Assembly: GCA_028565635.1 (NCBI GenBank)
Contig: JAOXYB010033229.1
Location: forward strand, 1 to 14,280
Length of the DNA stretch: 14,280 nucleotides
Direction of reading: 5' to 3'
Source: Phoronis ovalis
Taxonomy: Eukaryota > Phoronida > Phoronidae
Shown here: one piece after another, positions 1 through 8,062 of the stretch
Position numbering within the stretch: the first letter of the stretch is position 1
How the letters are laid out: the number at the start of each line of letters is the position of its first letter
Notes under the pieces: generated by a model
Told to the model about the DNA's origin: nothing
What the model saw: the letters and a program-made list of their open reading frames with translations, nothing else
Databases searched by the model: none
Made by a program: the position numbers and the translations under genes

Positions 1-387
1 ATTTGATATGTGCATGAACGTTACAACGTTTTTGTATTGAGTTGGATGGGGAGTCTAATGGTGTACTTATGCCAATGGGGCTCATTTCTAGGAGTCTTTC
101 TTAAAAAGATGACCCATTTCTAGGGATTTCTTTATAAAAAGTGACCTATGTGGGTGGCACATCGAAATGGTTCCTGTATTTACAGGTTATTTTTAAGCAT
201 TTACTAAATCAAGCATAGAAACATGTGAACTTTTACATAAAACATTATTAATTACGGTTAAAGTAAAAATATGAATCATCGCAGTGCTTTTTTATTCGGA
301 AAAAAGTAACTCTAGTAGCTGCAAATAGTGTAATTATACTTAATTTCTGTTATGCAGCATTAAAAAAGTTTCAGCTCTTTTACTTAC
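1..387. other. Intron of SLC41-like gene (partial)
   Basis: This sequence lies past the donor of the last visible SLC41 exon on the minus strand. I searched it on the minus strand for the expected next peptide (an equivalent of GGNLVAVQASR) and found nothing, so the following exon is outside the window. Apart from the 32-bp units at 81-144, only AT-rich unique-looking sequence is visible. Confidence 0.6.
81..144. repeat. Two tandem 32-bp units
   Basis: Two head-to-tail units, 81-112 and 113-144, each reading approximately CYCATTTCTAGG followed by a T-rich then A-rich stretch and ending in TGA. A third may begin at 145. The layout (short motif, T run, A run) resembles the internal units of the transposon-like element at 3205-3526, but the sequence differs. 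It may be the interior of another small element cut by the left edge of the window. Confidence 0.55.
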
Positions 388-467
388 CATTTATCACAGG
401 CTGAAATACAGCAATGCCATGGAATTGTTTACTGGAAACAGTAAAATCTAAGATCAAACCTCCAACA
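388..467 (-). CDS. SLC41-like exon 8 (last in window)
   Basis: Acceptor TTTTTTCAG precedes position 467 and a strong GTAAGT donor begins at 387. Phase 2 in, phase 1 out. Encodes [13 protein letters not shown]... ending ...AVFQPVING, closely matching the opening of the second MgtE half in vertebrate SLC41A1 (SVGGLILD...VFTPVING). The first serine codon is split with exon 7. The next exon should begin with the VGGNL-type motif and is not in the window. Confidence 0.92.
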
Positions 468-3400
468 CTGAAAAAATGTATGATCAGATGAACGAAAACA
501 TAATATACAGTCAATTTCTAACTTTTTGAACTGTTTTCATTTTGCAAAAAGCATAAAATACAACAGGTCAGCAAAAATGTCTGTCATATTGAACATTCTA
601 TATGGTACAGTTACTTCACATACGGAATTATTTCCTTACCTTTGAAAGTGATCTTCTCTGTGTATCAGAGTTTTTAGGATAAATTGTAGGAAAATGTCAA
701 ATTTTCAGATGAAGTTGACCCACCTTTCAAGGTTAATCTAAAATACCACGTAGCGATTAACACCCGCCCACCAATGGCCTTTATAAATTCCCCTTTAAAT
801 CATACAGCCATATCATAGTTATACCAGGTCAAACCAAACTTGACCTGTATTTTTGGCCCCTACTTACCTGCTGCATTAAAGTGATATCTCTACGGTTTCA
901 AGACCGGGGTAAAAACATCTTTGACTGCTAAAAAGTACTTAATTTTCAGATCACTGTTTGACCAACTTTTCAAGGTAATTATAAAATCATCTATAACATC
1001 GCCCATCGATGGCACCGAATACTCCAGGTAACACTTCACCTTTGTGGCTATAAATGTTCCATCCCTCGAACCATTATGGCAACCAGTCGGCCATACTGGA
1101 AGTGATCTGGGTCAAAAACAACACTGACCTATATTTTGGCTTTATTTACCTTCTGATTAAAATGATCTCCATACATATCAGAGGTTTCAACATATGGAAA
1201 GAACAGCTTGACAGTTGCAAAATAATATTGGATTGTCGTTTGACTTATTTTTCAAGGTCATTTTATAATACCATGTAGCCTATAACACCCACCCACCTAT
1301 GCTCTTATTAATGAAAGGACATATTAAGCAAACAGCGTGCATTCAGACATACTGACAAATAAAACAGAGCCTTAGATTCTACATGTTTCTGAATAGCTGC
1401 CTGAAATTTAGCAAATAAGCAATTGAGATATTTTTTTCAAGGAAATATATATAATATACCCTTACATATTATAAATGCAGGTAGGTATTATAATTTTTAA
1501 AGGGACAGGAAATAATTTTAAGTCATTTGCAAGACCTATTAATATTTTTAATAATGGACTCCAAGGCAGTCAAGACAATTTACTGCCTACATCAATGTCA
1601 TTCATTACCTGCTAATAGCCATTGCTGATATAACAGGAGTCCATCCAGTATAAATAACTTCTTGAGTATACTTATTTTTAACCGATAAGTACACCATAAG
1701 AGGAGTGAGCAACAGGAAGAAAACAATTATTGTAGGAGCTAACCATACATCTTTTCCTACAAACAGACAGATGAATTTTCAATACAAGTTGTCATGTCTG
1801 CCTGCATATCTGTTCAATTCCGATTAAATTATTTCTAAATTCATTTTCATAAAATTTTATACTTTAGAGTTATTCAAATAAAGTTTTTCAGTTGCATCTT
1901 GATCTTTACTTCAATGTCATTGATTATATGTTGAATAGAATGTATGATATAGTGTTTAGAAATTTCAATTCATTTTAGCTTATATTGCCATGCATTACCA
2001 AAAACAAATGCATAGATACTCGCAACAAGAGTTCATCGATTTATGCAGAGTCATCCATTAGTTACAACTATATCTGATCATTACAGTTTGCATTCATTTC
2101 GTATAAATAATCCTGATACATGTTACCTGTACAATGTTGCAAAACACAAAAACAAAATTGTTGCGAATAGAAGTTGATATTTAATTACACTAGATGGCAC
2201 CCATGGTAAACCACAGATCTTGATAGAGATGTAGGTCACGTAAGGCCGAGTTCAGACATGTTCATGTAACTATCACAGGCAAAAAATAATGATGCAAGAG
2301 TTTCAAAAATGTTCCATTAAATATGATACCGTTGACCGATTGACCCCAAAATTTGAGGGACCCGAGCCATCGTCGATACCTACGATGTGTGAAAAGATCA
2401 TGATTCTACATGTAATAGTTTTGAAGATATTTGGTGGAAAGAGTGACAGACAGATAGACGGACACTCGAGATTTAGTAGTATAGATTATTCAGCAGTGAG
2501 AATGTATCTCTAATTTGCCACAATGCATTGGTGATAAAAACAGCAGTTTTCTCCTTCTTTTGGCATAATTGTCATCAATTCCAGAATCATTACATCTTTG
2601 ACAATAAAAGTCTTTAAACTTGATGTGCTTATATGACAAAAGTTTGCACCCTTTGTCAAATTCTACATGATTATCTTTCTTAAAAGCGGATGACCGACTC
2701 TTCAAATAATTTGCATATCATACTCACTTAGTCTGATTTAAATTTAGCACCTTTTATTTCTAGCACGATGTCACAAATGGCTTTGGAAGTACCACAAACT
2801 ACAGGCATCAGAATTATTATTTATCAATGCTGTCCTTTATTATTGTTAATACTATCTTGTATCCACAGACTACAAATATGTACATACCTAAAGCCTTGAA
2901 CAAGACACTGCTTATTGCTGAAAGTAACGATAAAGTTATTAAGTCTCCAAGACTTGCTGCTATTGGTGTAGCTACATTATCTGGATTGACATGTATTTTC
3001 CTGGAAACAAGTATTACAAGCACCATAACACTTCCTGAAACATAAAAAGAGACTGGTGTTAATAATCTGCAATAAACCAAATCTTATATAGATTTGCATA
3101 TTCTTAGCAACAGTAAAGTGGTGCACAAACAAAAACTTGCATGACATATGCCTAATACAAAGGGAAAATCATCAAAACTGTGCAATTCATTCTGAAATTA
3201 CAGACCCGGGGGGGCAGTCAATATAAAAGTGGGTACACATGTTCCAACAAAATTTCCCGTGAAAGGGTACATGTATGTTGTTCGAACCGCCGGTGCGTAA
3301 CGCGCTTAGGGTCTGTTTTTAGCTAAAATCACGAAAAGGGGCGGTTTTTTGGAGGTGAGACACTGCGTTAGGGGTGTTTTTTCCCAAAAGTCACTTCCTT

Positions 3401-6400
3401 AGGGGTGCATTTTTTCAAAAAAACCTCACTTCCTTAGAAGTGTCTTTTTAGCAGAATTTCACTTCGTTAGGGCCTCTTTTCAAACATGGGTACCCACTTT
3501 CATACTGACTGCCCCGCCCCCCCGGGATTACAGGTTCTTTGTGCGCATCAACAAACAGTTATATCCCAACATAGTTTTTTTAATGTCATGCTAGTAGTAA
3601 ATTTGTATTTCTTTACATAATTGGTAAAAAACACAAAATTTCTTTGATGGACTATTTTTTACTTATTTTGCAAATACTTAGGTAACAAATGTCATCAAAG
3701 CTAAACTGCTTTTAGGCATTTTTCCTTAACACGGAAAGATAAATTAGAGAAAAATTACCAAGCACTAAACTAGCTAGGGAAGCTGTCATTATGCTACTGG
3801 CTCCAAGGAGAAACCCATGATGTATATCAAATTTTCCTTGAGGTATCCATCCTAGCACCATTGCCGCTATACTTGCTAGAAATCCAACCACAATTGCCTG
3901 AGCCTGTTATGAGACAAATAATCTTATAGTACTTTGTTTTAAAACCAAGTTCAGATATATTTTTTTTTTTTAAATTGACACAAATTCAGACAATTTTGTA
4001 ACTATTTACACAACTCGGACACAAGTTTCTTCCTTTGATATTCCATTGTACATACTGAGATTATTTATCAGTTATTACATTTATCTCATTTATTAAAACT
4101 TAAGTCATTTACATATGATTAAAATTTGATGTTTTATTACTTGGGTGAGAGCTATGTTTCCACCAATTAATTTCCATTGTTCTTTTCTACTATCCATATT
4201 GCCTAAATTTGCCTACAATAACAATGTAAATCTATATCAACATATGGTATAGGTAATAAAATGAGTGATAGATCTACCATCTTCTGCAGTATCAATTCTA
4301 AATTTTCCAGTTGTACAAAAACATGGAAATGCAGTACTATAGTGGACTTAATGATGAAGCACTAGAATTGGAAAATCCACTATAGTTTTAAATAACCCAT
4401 CAGATAATCTGAAGTTATAAAACTCTCCATTATTACAGTAGATTTCCGAGTTGTGCCATGCTGCATATATACAAAATAATGGTTTTTGACAATGTATAAC
4501 ACCCCTGACTATCATTATCCAATTGAATGTCACAAACTAGTATTTAGTAGCAGAGAATAACTCAGAATCTACTGTAATAATGTAAAGATGAAAAGCTACA
4601 ACTATGCTGGCCGAGACAGAAGAAATCAGAGATAAAAAGATGTCAGCATGATACAATATAGGTAATATACGGGATATTTCAGCTTTTTACATAAATTATA
4701 TGAATTAACACAAATAAATAGAGTTAACAACTTTGATACTTATATCTATGGTTTTTGTTGGTAACACACCTGTGTAGACAGTCTTGAGGCTAGAGTCATC
4801 TCTAAATTTCCCTTTAGGCCAAGAAGAGCGGGTACCAGGATGAAAATCTCTGATATTTTTGTAAACACGTCCCAATGCTAAAAAGGTAATAAGAATTTAA
4901 AAATTTTTTTTATTGAAATATGGAACATACATATCCTGCTATAAGTCTTTCACATGTAGACACTTATATGGTAATTTTGAAAAAAAATATAATACCTGCA
5001 TGTAAATTATAAATAAAAACATATGTCAAAGTTAAAATACAAGTAAATAATAAACCTTAGAGTAATTCCACAAGTTACAGTACACTAACTAGTTTGTCAT
5101 GCATTCTGATAATAAATATCATTGCTACCCATCCATGTACAACTTACCATTATTAAAGTACCACTATAAATGTACCTAAATATCCTTCAAATAAGGTTAA
5201 AAATAGCATAGTCCAGTTTTCACATACAATGCTTTCCTATTGAATTTAATAGCTTACAAACATATCAATTGCAAGTTTTTATCAGATTAGGTGTCATTTT
5301 TTTTTCAAATTAGAGATTTTTTCTTAAAAATATAATTATGTTAAAATTATGTGCCATAACAAAAATACAAAAAAGTTTGTGTATATTAGAACAGCCTACA
5401 TTAATAAAAAAAAATCAAATTTATATGACTAAAAATAAATAAACTGATTCCCATTCAAAAATTACTACCCCATTTTACAGACTTGATTCCATATAGTGCC
5501 TATAGGCACAAAAAAAATCATTATAAACTTCTGCAAGTCCAGAACTATGTGTCACTGAACAGAGCTATGAAGACAATTTACCTGTACAACATCTAGCACC
5601 ATTCCAGCACCAACTGTTCCAAAGCCAGCAATTATATATGGTATAAATACTTGCAGCGCAATACCAAATGATTTCTCTTCTTTATCGTCAGATGGCTTAT
5701 GTTCTTCTGTGTCTGATTTATGCCTTTCTCTTAACCTGTTAGCACTAGAATCCAGTAAAGGCTGAGTTACTATATGATCTATGTCAGTTTCAGCATCAAA
5801 TTCATGTTCATCAGAATCTTGTTCATTTGGTGAAATAGACTCAGGACTATGATCTTGTGATGATCGGCTATGTTTTCTATCATGAACAGTACTTCCATAC
5901 GAGTTTTGTTCTGTGTCACTAAGCATTTCTGTAATTGCACTGTCAGTTTGTTGTATCTTTGGAACCATTTTTCTAGGGCGTAAGGAGTGTTTATCTGAAG
6001 GCATACTTAGGCATGATTCCGCTAGTTTTTCTCTCAGTTCTCTGTTCTTTAATCTGAAAAGACATTATCATACATGCATTTAATTGTTGGACACACTTAC
6101 AAACTTTCATACAATAAATTAGGTACTTCGCTCTTCGTAAACTAAATATGTGTTATATAACTATATAATCAGTCTGATAGTTGAAAGTCAGAATCCTAGA
6201 CACATGACAGATCCAAGAAGAGCCATGTCATACATAATTTAATACATGAACCCGGACCCTATGACGGAATTAAGGATGGATACGCAATGTGACCCTAGTA
6301 TGATCAGTCTACTTGAATGTAAGGTAAACTGGCCACTCCTTTCTGTACTTCAAAATTTCATTGAATAACATGCCAAAAATTCATAACCATTTTATACTTA

Positions 6401-7585
6401 CAAGTGCAGTCATTTGAGATAGCAAAAGCCTGTATCACTAATGTTGCTACTAAAAATTAACCATGTTGCGTTTGGCTTGATAACCGGCCATTATTGTTAG
6501 TGATAGATTAGATGATAAATCGTCAATTTAATTTTTTATTAATATAGGGTTTAGAATCTGATAATTGATACTGTGTCATGCTAAGGGACCACTCATGACT
6601 ATGTGGGTAATCATACTTGTTAATAACATGTGTGGAAGGCATGCTTTTTTGAGGCATGTAACACTTGTTACATGTTTAGTGCCAAAAATGGTATGGTTTT
6701 TAGGCATGTCTTTCTTAGTGTCTATTTTTCAACAGTCTTGCTTAGGGTCCAATTATCGCATTCAGTCTTGTTGAGACAGATTGCGGGTTAAACCCATCAC
6801 ACCCCCACTTAAGGAAATTTTTTTTTTTGGGTCAATAAATTTCAATTTTTGATGGGGACTAATTTCAGCATATCTTGCTTTGGGTCTCTTTTTCGAGTTT
6901 CCATTTAAAACCATCTAGGAAATATCTTCCCCCCGTCCATGTGTAGATATTCGTTAATATCAAGTCCACTGTCCGTGTGTAGATATTCGTTAATATCAAG
7001 TCCACTCTAGGCAGCTTGGCAAATGTCCAGCTTATCTCCATGTCTAGTTTTATGTATATCTGATAATTTCAGATAACTTACATTAAGTTAGCTTCCATGT
7101 GCCAACTACAAGTCGCCACCTTCCCACCATGTCTAACTTAGATATTCAATAATATCGGATACAATAGTTTTGCAAAGCTGCCAGGGCATCCATCTACTTA
7201 CCTAGTGGATGCTGATATTATTTGAGGGGAGGTGAGTGCTGGATGACGCAAAATCTAACTTGATAATATTATCCACCTTTAAAGTGTAGATATTCGATAG
7301 TATCAGATAAGTTGAGTTACCTTCCACAATACCCAGCAGCAACTTTCCCTGCGTAGGGGATGAGATATTACCTTTGATATTATTGGCATCTATAAATTCT
7401 CAATATTATGCAATACTTGTTAATTACTGCATATTGTGTCTTACTGATCAAATTTTACAAATAGTTCTATTTATTAGCATTTATTTAACCAGTACAATAT
7501 CTTTAAAATTAGCTTACCTTCTGTACTCTCTTCTACTTTGCATGGTTGATTTGTCATTCATTGTATCAAATGTTTTATACGACAT
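388..7585 (-). CDS. SLC41-family Mg2+ transporter (MgtE-like), 3' partial
   Basis: Join on the minus strand: 7585-7518, 6053-5582, 4877-4770, 4212-4141, 3903-3759, 3034-2888, 1756-1609, 467-388. All junctions are GT-AG and all phases agree, giving 413 residues without a stop. Known role of the family: SLC41 proteins are multi-pass membrane proteins that move Mg2+ (Na+/Mg2+ exchange is described for SLC41A1), with two halves each related to bacterial MgtE. Seen here: residues 1-150 hydrophilic and acidic, the first MgtE half from about 151 to 330, and the start of the second half (residues 371-413). Diagnostic stretches are [20 protein letters not shown] and [17 protein letters not shown]307 and D319 in the latter are candidate ion-pathway acidic residues by analogy with MgtE. 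Human SLC41A1 is about 513 residues, so roughly 100 or more C-terminal residues are off the left edge. Which paralogue (A1, A2, A3 or an invertebrate pro-orthologue) cannot be told. Confidence 0.93.
625..1310. repeat. Diverged tandem array, unit about 240-285 bp
   Basis: Landmarks recur in order. A CTTTTCAAGG-like motif is near 721, 963 and 1248, spaced about 242 and 285 bp. A block reading roughly TTACCTN(7)AAAGTGATNTC is near 635, 863 and 1147. A TGACCTRTATTTT block is near 841 and 1125. A CACCCGCCCACC-like block is near 761 and 1287. This gives about two and a half copies with substantial divergence and a shorter first unit. The reverse complement is rich in GACCTTGAAAA-type words, as in dispersed repeats of several marine invertebrates. 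Confidence 0.7.
825..847. repeat. Inverted repeat of AGGTCA half-sites
   Basis: Perfect 8-bp arms CAGGTCAA (825-832) and TTGACCTG (840-847) around a 7-bp spacer. The arms contain the AGGTCA nuclear-receptor half-site, but the position inside an intronic repeat makes a regulatory role doubtful. Confidence 0.45.
1609..1756 (-). CDS. SLC41-like exon 7
   Basis: Acceptor CTGTTTGTAG ends at 1757 and donor AG|GTAATG begins at 1608. Phase 1 in, phase 2 out. Encodes residues completing G338 and then [13 protein letters not shown]..., a hydrophobic transmembrane segment (about residues 345-360), a basic cytosolic stretch, and the family-conserved [17 protein letters not shown], matching vertebrate EVLYSGWEPVIIAMAIS. 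This is the linker between the two MgtE halves and the first helix of the second. Confidence 0.93.
1757..2887. other. SLC41-like intron 6
   Basis: 1131-bp AT-rich intron. It contains a probable dispersed repeat at 2328-2466; otherwise nothing recognisable. Open frames at 2289-2513 (plus) and 2490-2705 (minus) show no family features and no splice fit. Confidence 0.75.
2328..2466. repeat. Probable dispersed repeat fragment
   Basis: Sequence with TTGACCCCAAAAT near the start and AGTGACAGACAGATAGACGG near the end. These words resemble abundant interspersed repeats of molluscs and other marine invertebrates, as I remember them. No ends or target duplications are visible, and there is only one copy in the window, so the call rests on resemblance. 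Confidence 0.4.
2888..3034 (-). CDS. SLC41-like exon 6
   Basis: Acceptor TTTATGTTTCAG ends at 3035; donor G|GTATGT begins at 2887. Phase 1 in, phase 1 out. Encodes [12 protein letters not shown] (end of a transmembrane helix), then [16 protein letters not shown] at residues 305-320, the most conserved motif of the first MgtE half, followed by a hydrophobic helix [15 protein letters not shown]. The match to vertebrate SLC41A1 ([20 protein letters not shown]) is near-identical and fixes both frame and strand. The open frame continues past the donor to 2817, but that stretch is intronic. Confidence 0.96.
3197..3204. repeat. Left target-site duplication, copy 1
   Basis: ATTACAGA directly left of the element. 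The right flank has ATTACAGG at 3527-3534, so 7 of 8 bases match. An 8-bp duplication is also seen at copy 2. Confidence 0.65.
3205..3526. mobile_element. Short non-autonomous DNA transposon (MITE-like), copy 1
   Basis: 322-bp element bounded by CCCGGG at both ends. The left end CCCGGGGGGGCAGTCA continues to 3243; the right end is its inverted repeat (3526 back to about 3484) with a 4-base insertion CGGG and a few mismatches, giving a TIR of about 40 bp that includes AAAGTGGGTAC. Inside are six head-to-tail units at 3300-3330, 3331-3361, 3362-3392, 3393-3427, 3428-3460 and 3461-3488, loosely ACTTCSTTAGGGGTGTTTTTT plus an A-rich tail. It encodes no transposase. The 8-bp duplication would fit hAT, P or another superfamily with 8-bp sites; the terminus is not a classic hAT end, so I leave it unassigned. 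A second copy is at 9258-9537. Confidence 0.8.
3527..3534. repeat. Right target-site duplication, copy 1
   Basis: ATTACAGG, pairing with ATTACAGA at 3197-3204. Confidence 0.65.
3759..3903 (-). CDS. SLC41-like exon 5
   Basis: Acceptor TCATAACAG ends at 3904; donor G|GTAATT begins at 3758. Phase 0 in, phase 1 out. Encodes [20 protein letters not shown], then a short polar loop PQGKFDIHH, then [20 protein letters not shown]: two transmembrane helices with a luminal or extracellular-type loop. It aligns with VQATVVGFLAS...GWIPDG...LLCASSVATAFIASLVLG of SLC41A1. The usual SSVATA is SSIMTA here. Confidence 0.94.
4141..4212 (-). CDS. SLC41-like exon 4 (72 bp)
   Basis: Small exon found from the gap between exons 3 and 5. 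Acceptor TTATTGTAG ends at 4213 and donor GTAATA begins at 4140, both phase 0. It encodes 24 residues, [20 protein letters not shown] then ALTQ, matching SLC41A1 ANIGHMDTPKELWRMITGNMALIQ. It is too short to stand out as an open frame. Confidence 0.93.
4336..4386. repeat. Perfect 11-bp inverted repeat
   Basis: Arms ACTATAGTGGA (4336-4346) and TCCACTATAGT (4376-4386) with a 29-base loop, in SLC41-like intron 3. It may belong with the larger foldback just downstream. Confidence 0.55.
4428..4582. repeat. Foldback structure, intron 3
   Basis: A perfect 17-bp inverted repeat pairs CATTATTACAGTAGATT (4428-4444) with AATCTACTGTAATAATG (4566-4582). Imperfect pairing continues inward for about 20 more bases (to about 4463 and from about 4547). 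The enclosed sequence includes a chance minus-strand frame, 4348-4533. No target duplication was identified. Probably a small MITE or foldback element. Confidence 0.6.
4770..4877 (-). CDS. SLC41-like exon 3
   Basis: Acceptor TTTTTAG ends at 4878 and donor CAG|GTGTGT begins at 4769, both phase 0. Encodes 36 residues (181-216): [15 protein letters not shown], then [20 protein letters not shown] and Q. The second half is essentially invariant in SLC41 and corresponds to the G-N-L-E core of the MgtE fold. Confidence 0.96.
4878..5581. other. SLC41-like intron 2
   Basis: 704-bp, very AT-rich intron. No repeats, exons or regulatory elements recognised. Confidence 0.75.
5582..6053 (-). CDS. SLC41-like exon 2
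   Basis: Acceptor ATGTCTTTTCAG ends at 6054 and donor CAG|GTAAAT begins at 5581. Phase 2 in, phase 0 out. Encodes residues 24-180. The first part continues the charged helix begun in exon 1 ([13 protein letters not shown]), followed by a long Ser/Asp/Glu/His-rich, probably disordered cytosolic tail. The last 30 residues, [20 protein letters not shown] followed by [10 protein letters not shown], are the first transmembrane helix, matching SLC41A1 (SFSIGLQVLFPFLLAGFGTV). An ATG at 6004 is internal: the open frame and family spacing run upstream of it through the acceptor. Confidence 0.92.
6590..6930. repeat. Minisatellite-like relic, about 30-bp units
   Basis: Degenerate units near 6703, 6732 and 6763, each loosely CAGTCTTGCTTAGGGTCTATTTTT, with a further related stretch near 6868. 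The layout (short core, TTAG, T run) recalls the interior of the element at 3205-3526, but no matching termini were found, so this may be an older, separate family. Confidence 0.4.
6935..7006. repeat. Tandem duplication of a 36-bp unit
   Basis: 6935-6970 and 6971-7006 are adjacent 36-bp copies differing at one position (GTCCATG versus GTCCGTG). Each contains the palindromic core GATATTCGTTAATATC. Confidence 0.9.
7057..7304. repeat. Cluster of short palindromes
   Basis: Further relatives of the GATATTnnnnAATATC core lie at 7141-7156 (spacer CAAT) and 7289-7304 (imperfect). TATCTGA/TCAGATA arms are at 7057-7063 and 7069-7075, and GATAATATTATC is at 7262-7273. The segments after 7069 and after 7303 also share CAGATAA-GTT-TTCCA and CAACTTTCCC-like words. 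Together with 6935-7006 this looks like one degraded repetitive element about 400 bp long. Confidence 0.5.
7082..7098 (-). CDS. Possible alternative first exon of SLC41-like gene
   Basis: ATG GAA GCT AAC TTA AT followed by a perfect GTAAGT donor at 7081. The phase (2) matches the acceptor of exon 2, so splicing would give [16 protein letters not shown]. Against it, the sequence lies in a repetitive stretch and the base before the donor is T. The exon at 7518-7585 is the better candidate. Confidence 0.2.
7518..7585 (-). CDS. SLC41-like exon 1 (start codon)
   Basis: Coding part of the probable first exon. The donor AAG|GTAAGC begins at 7517, and its phase (2) joins exon 2 to give the continuous charged helix [18 protein letters not shown], which I take as support for the junction. 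The first in-frame ATG after an upstream stop is at 7585 (MSYKTFDT...). Two further in-frame ATGs, at 7561 (MNDKST) and 7543 (ACCATG, MQSRRE), are alternatives; the last has the best initiation context. Family N-termini are poorly conserved, so the choice rests on splice fit. Confidence 0.7.
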
Positions 7586-8020
7586 TACACCGTATAGCTT
7601 CAACGTATACAAACCAGCAATGATCAATGTTTTAATTTTATATCACAAACACAACTGCAACTTTCATTTTCCAGTTAGGTCATATTAATATTGAATTAGC
7701 TATTTATTGAGCTAAAATCGCTTGTGGATACTTATAATAAATACGTATACGAAAGATGAAGATCATCAGGGTGTTCCCCTCCACAGATCCACATCACAAC
7801 TGTTAGTGTTAGGTGCAACCAGACGAACAAGAAGTCATTGCCATATCGACATTCAGTAGAACCAAATAAAGCCTACAGTAATTAACACGTTCTATTGATC
7901 TAAATATAACATGACTTAATATAACAAACCTCTTAGAATGCGACACATAACATTTATTATTAGACAGCCAGGTGATACCAGCCTCAGGAATCTTCTCTAA
8001 CTAGCCAACACAACTTACCA

Positions 8021-8030
8021 CACTTCCGTT
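8021..8030 (-). promoter_or_regulatory. ETS-like motif
   Basis: AACGGAAGTG on the minus strand (CACTTCCGTT on plus), close to the GABP/ETS consensus common in animal promoters. It sits upstream of SLC41-like exon 1. Confidence 0.3.
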
Positions 8031-8055
8031 ATAAACAGCGCGTACTTATGCAGCG

Positions 8056-8062
8056 TTATATA
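8056..8062 (-). promoter_or_regulatory. TATA-like box, minus strand
   Basis: TATATAA on the minus strand, about 30 bp upstream of the ETS-like AACGGAAGTG at 8021-8030. The spacing would put a start site near 8030 for the SLC41-like gene. A good donor (GTG|GTAAGT, from 8018) lies just beyond, so a short untranslated first exon is possible. All of this is motif-level inference. Confidence 0.25.

Larger units (their letters stand above)
468..1608. other. SLC41-like intron 7, holds a tandem array
   Basis: 1141-bp intron between exons 7 and 8. More than half is taken up by the diverged tandem array at about 625-1310. The only open frame of note, 1054-1278 on the plus strand, lies inside that array and has no recognisable product, so I treat it as chance. 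Confidence 0.8.
3035..3758. other. SLC41-like intron 5, holds a transposon copy
   Basis: 724-bp intron between exons 5 and 6. The 322-bp transposon-like element at 3205-3526 plus its target duplication accounts for nearly half of it. The remainder is AT-rich with nothing recognised. Confidence 0.8.
4213..4769. other. SLC41-like intron 3
   Basis: 557-bp intron; the inverted-repeat structures at 4336-4386 and 4428-4582 fill much of it. No other feature recognised. Confidence 0.8.
6054..7517. other. SLC41-like intron 1
   Basis: 1464-bp intron. It contains a minisatellite-like relic (about 6590-6930), the palindrome/tandem cluster (6935-7304) and a possible alternative first exon (7082-7098). 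The plus-strand frame 6565-6774 lies in the relic and is considered chance. Confidence 0.7.

Noticed and set aside
1054-1278. Plus-strand 74-codon open frame
   Set aside because: Lies within the tandem array, has no family features, and its frame is not kept in the other units.
2827-3045. Plus-strand 72-codon open frame
   Set aside because: Antisense shadow of SLC41-like exon 6, whose minus-strand product matches the family nearly residue for residue.
7170-7260. Possible SLC41-like first exon ending at the strong donor CTAG|GTAAGT near 7194
   Set aside because: Phase would fit (…STR-LKNREL), but the frame upstream reaches a stop without an ATG and the sequence is in the repeat cluster; 7518-7585 fits better.
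7374-7688. Plus-strand 104-codon hydrophobic open frame
   Set aside because: Overlaps SLC41-like exon 1 on the other strand; the hydrophobic look follows from AT-rich sequence.
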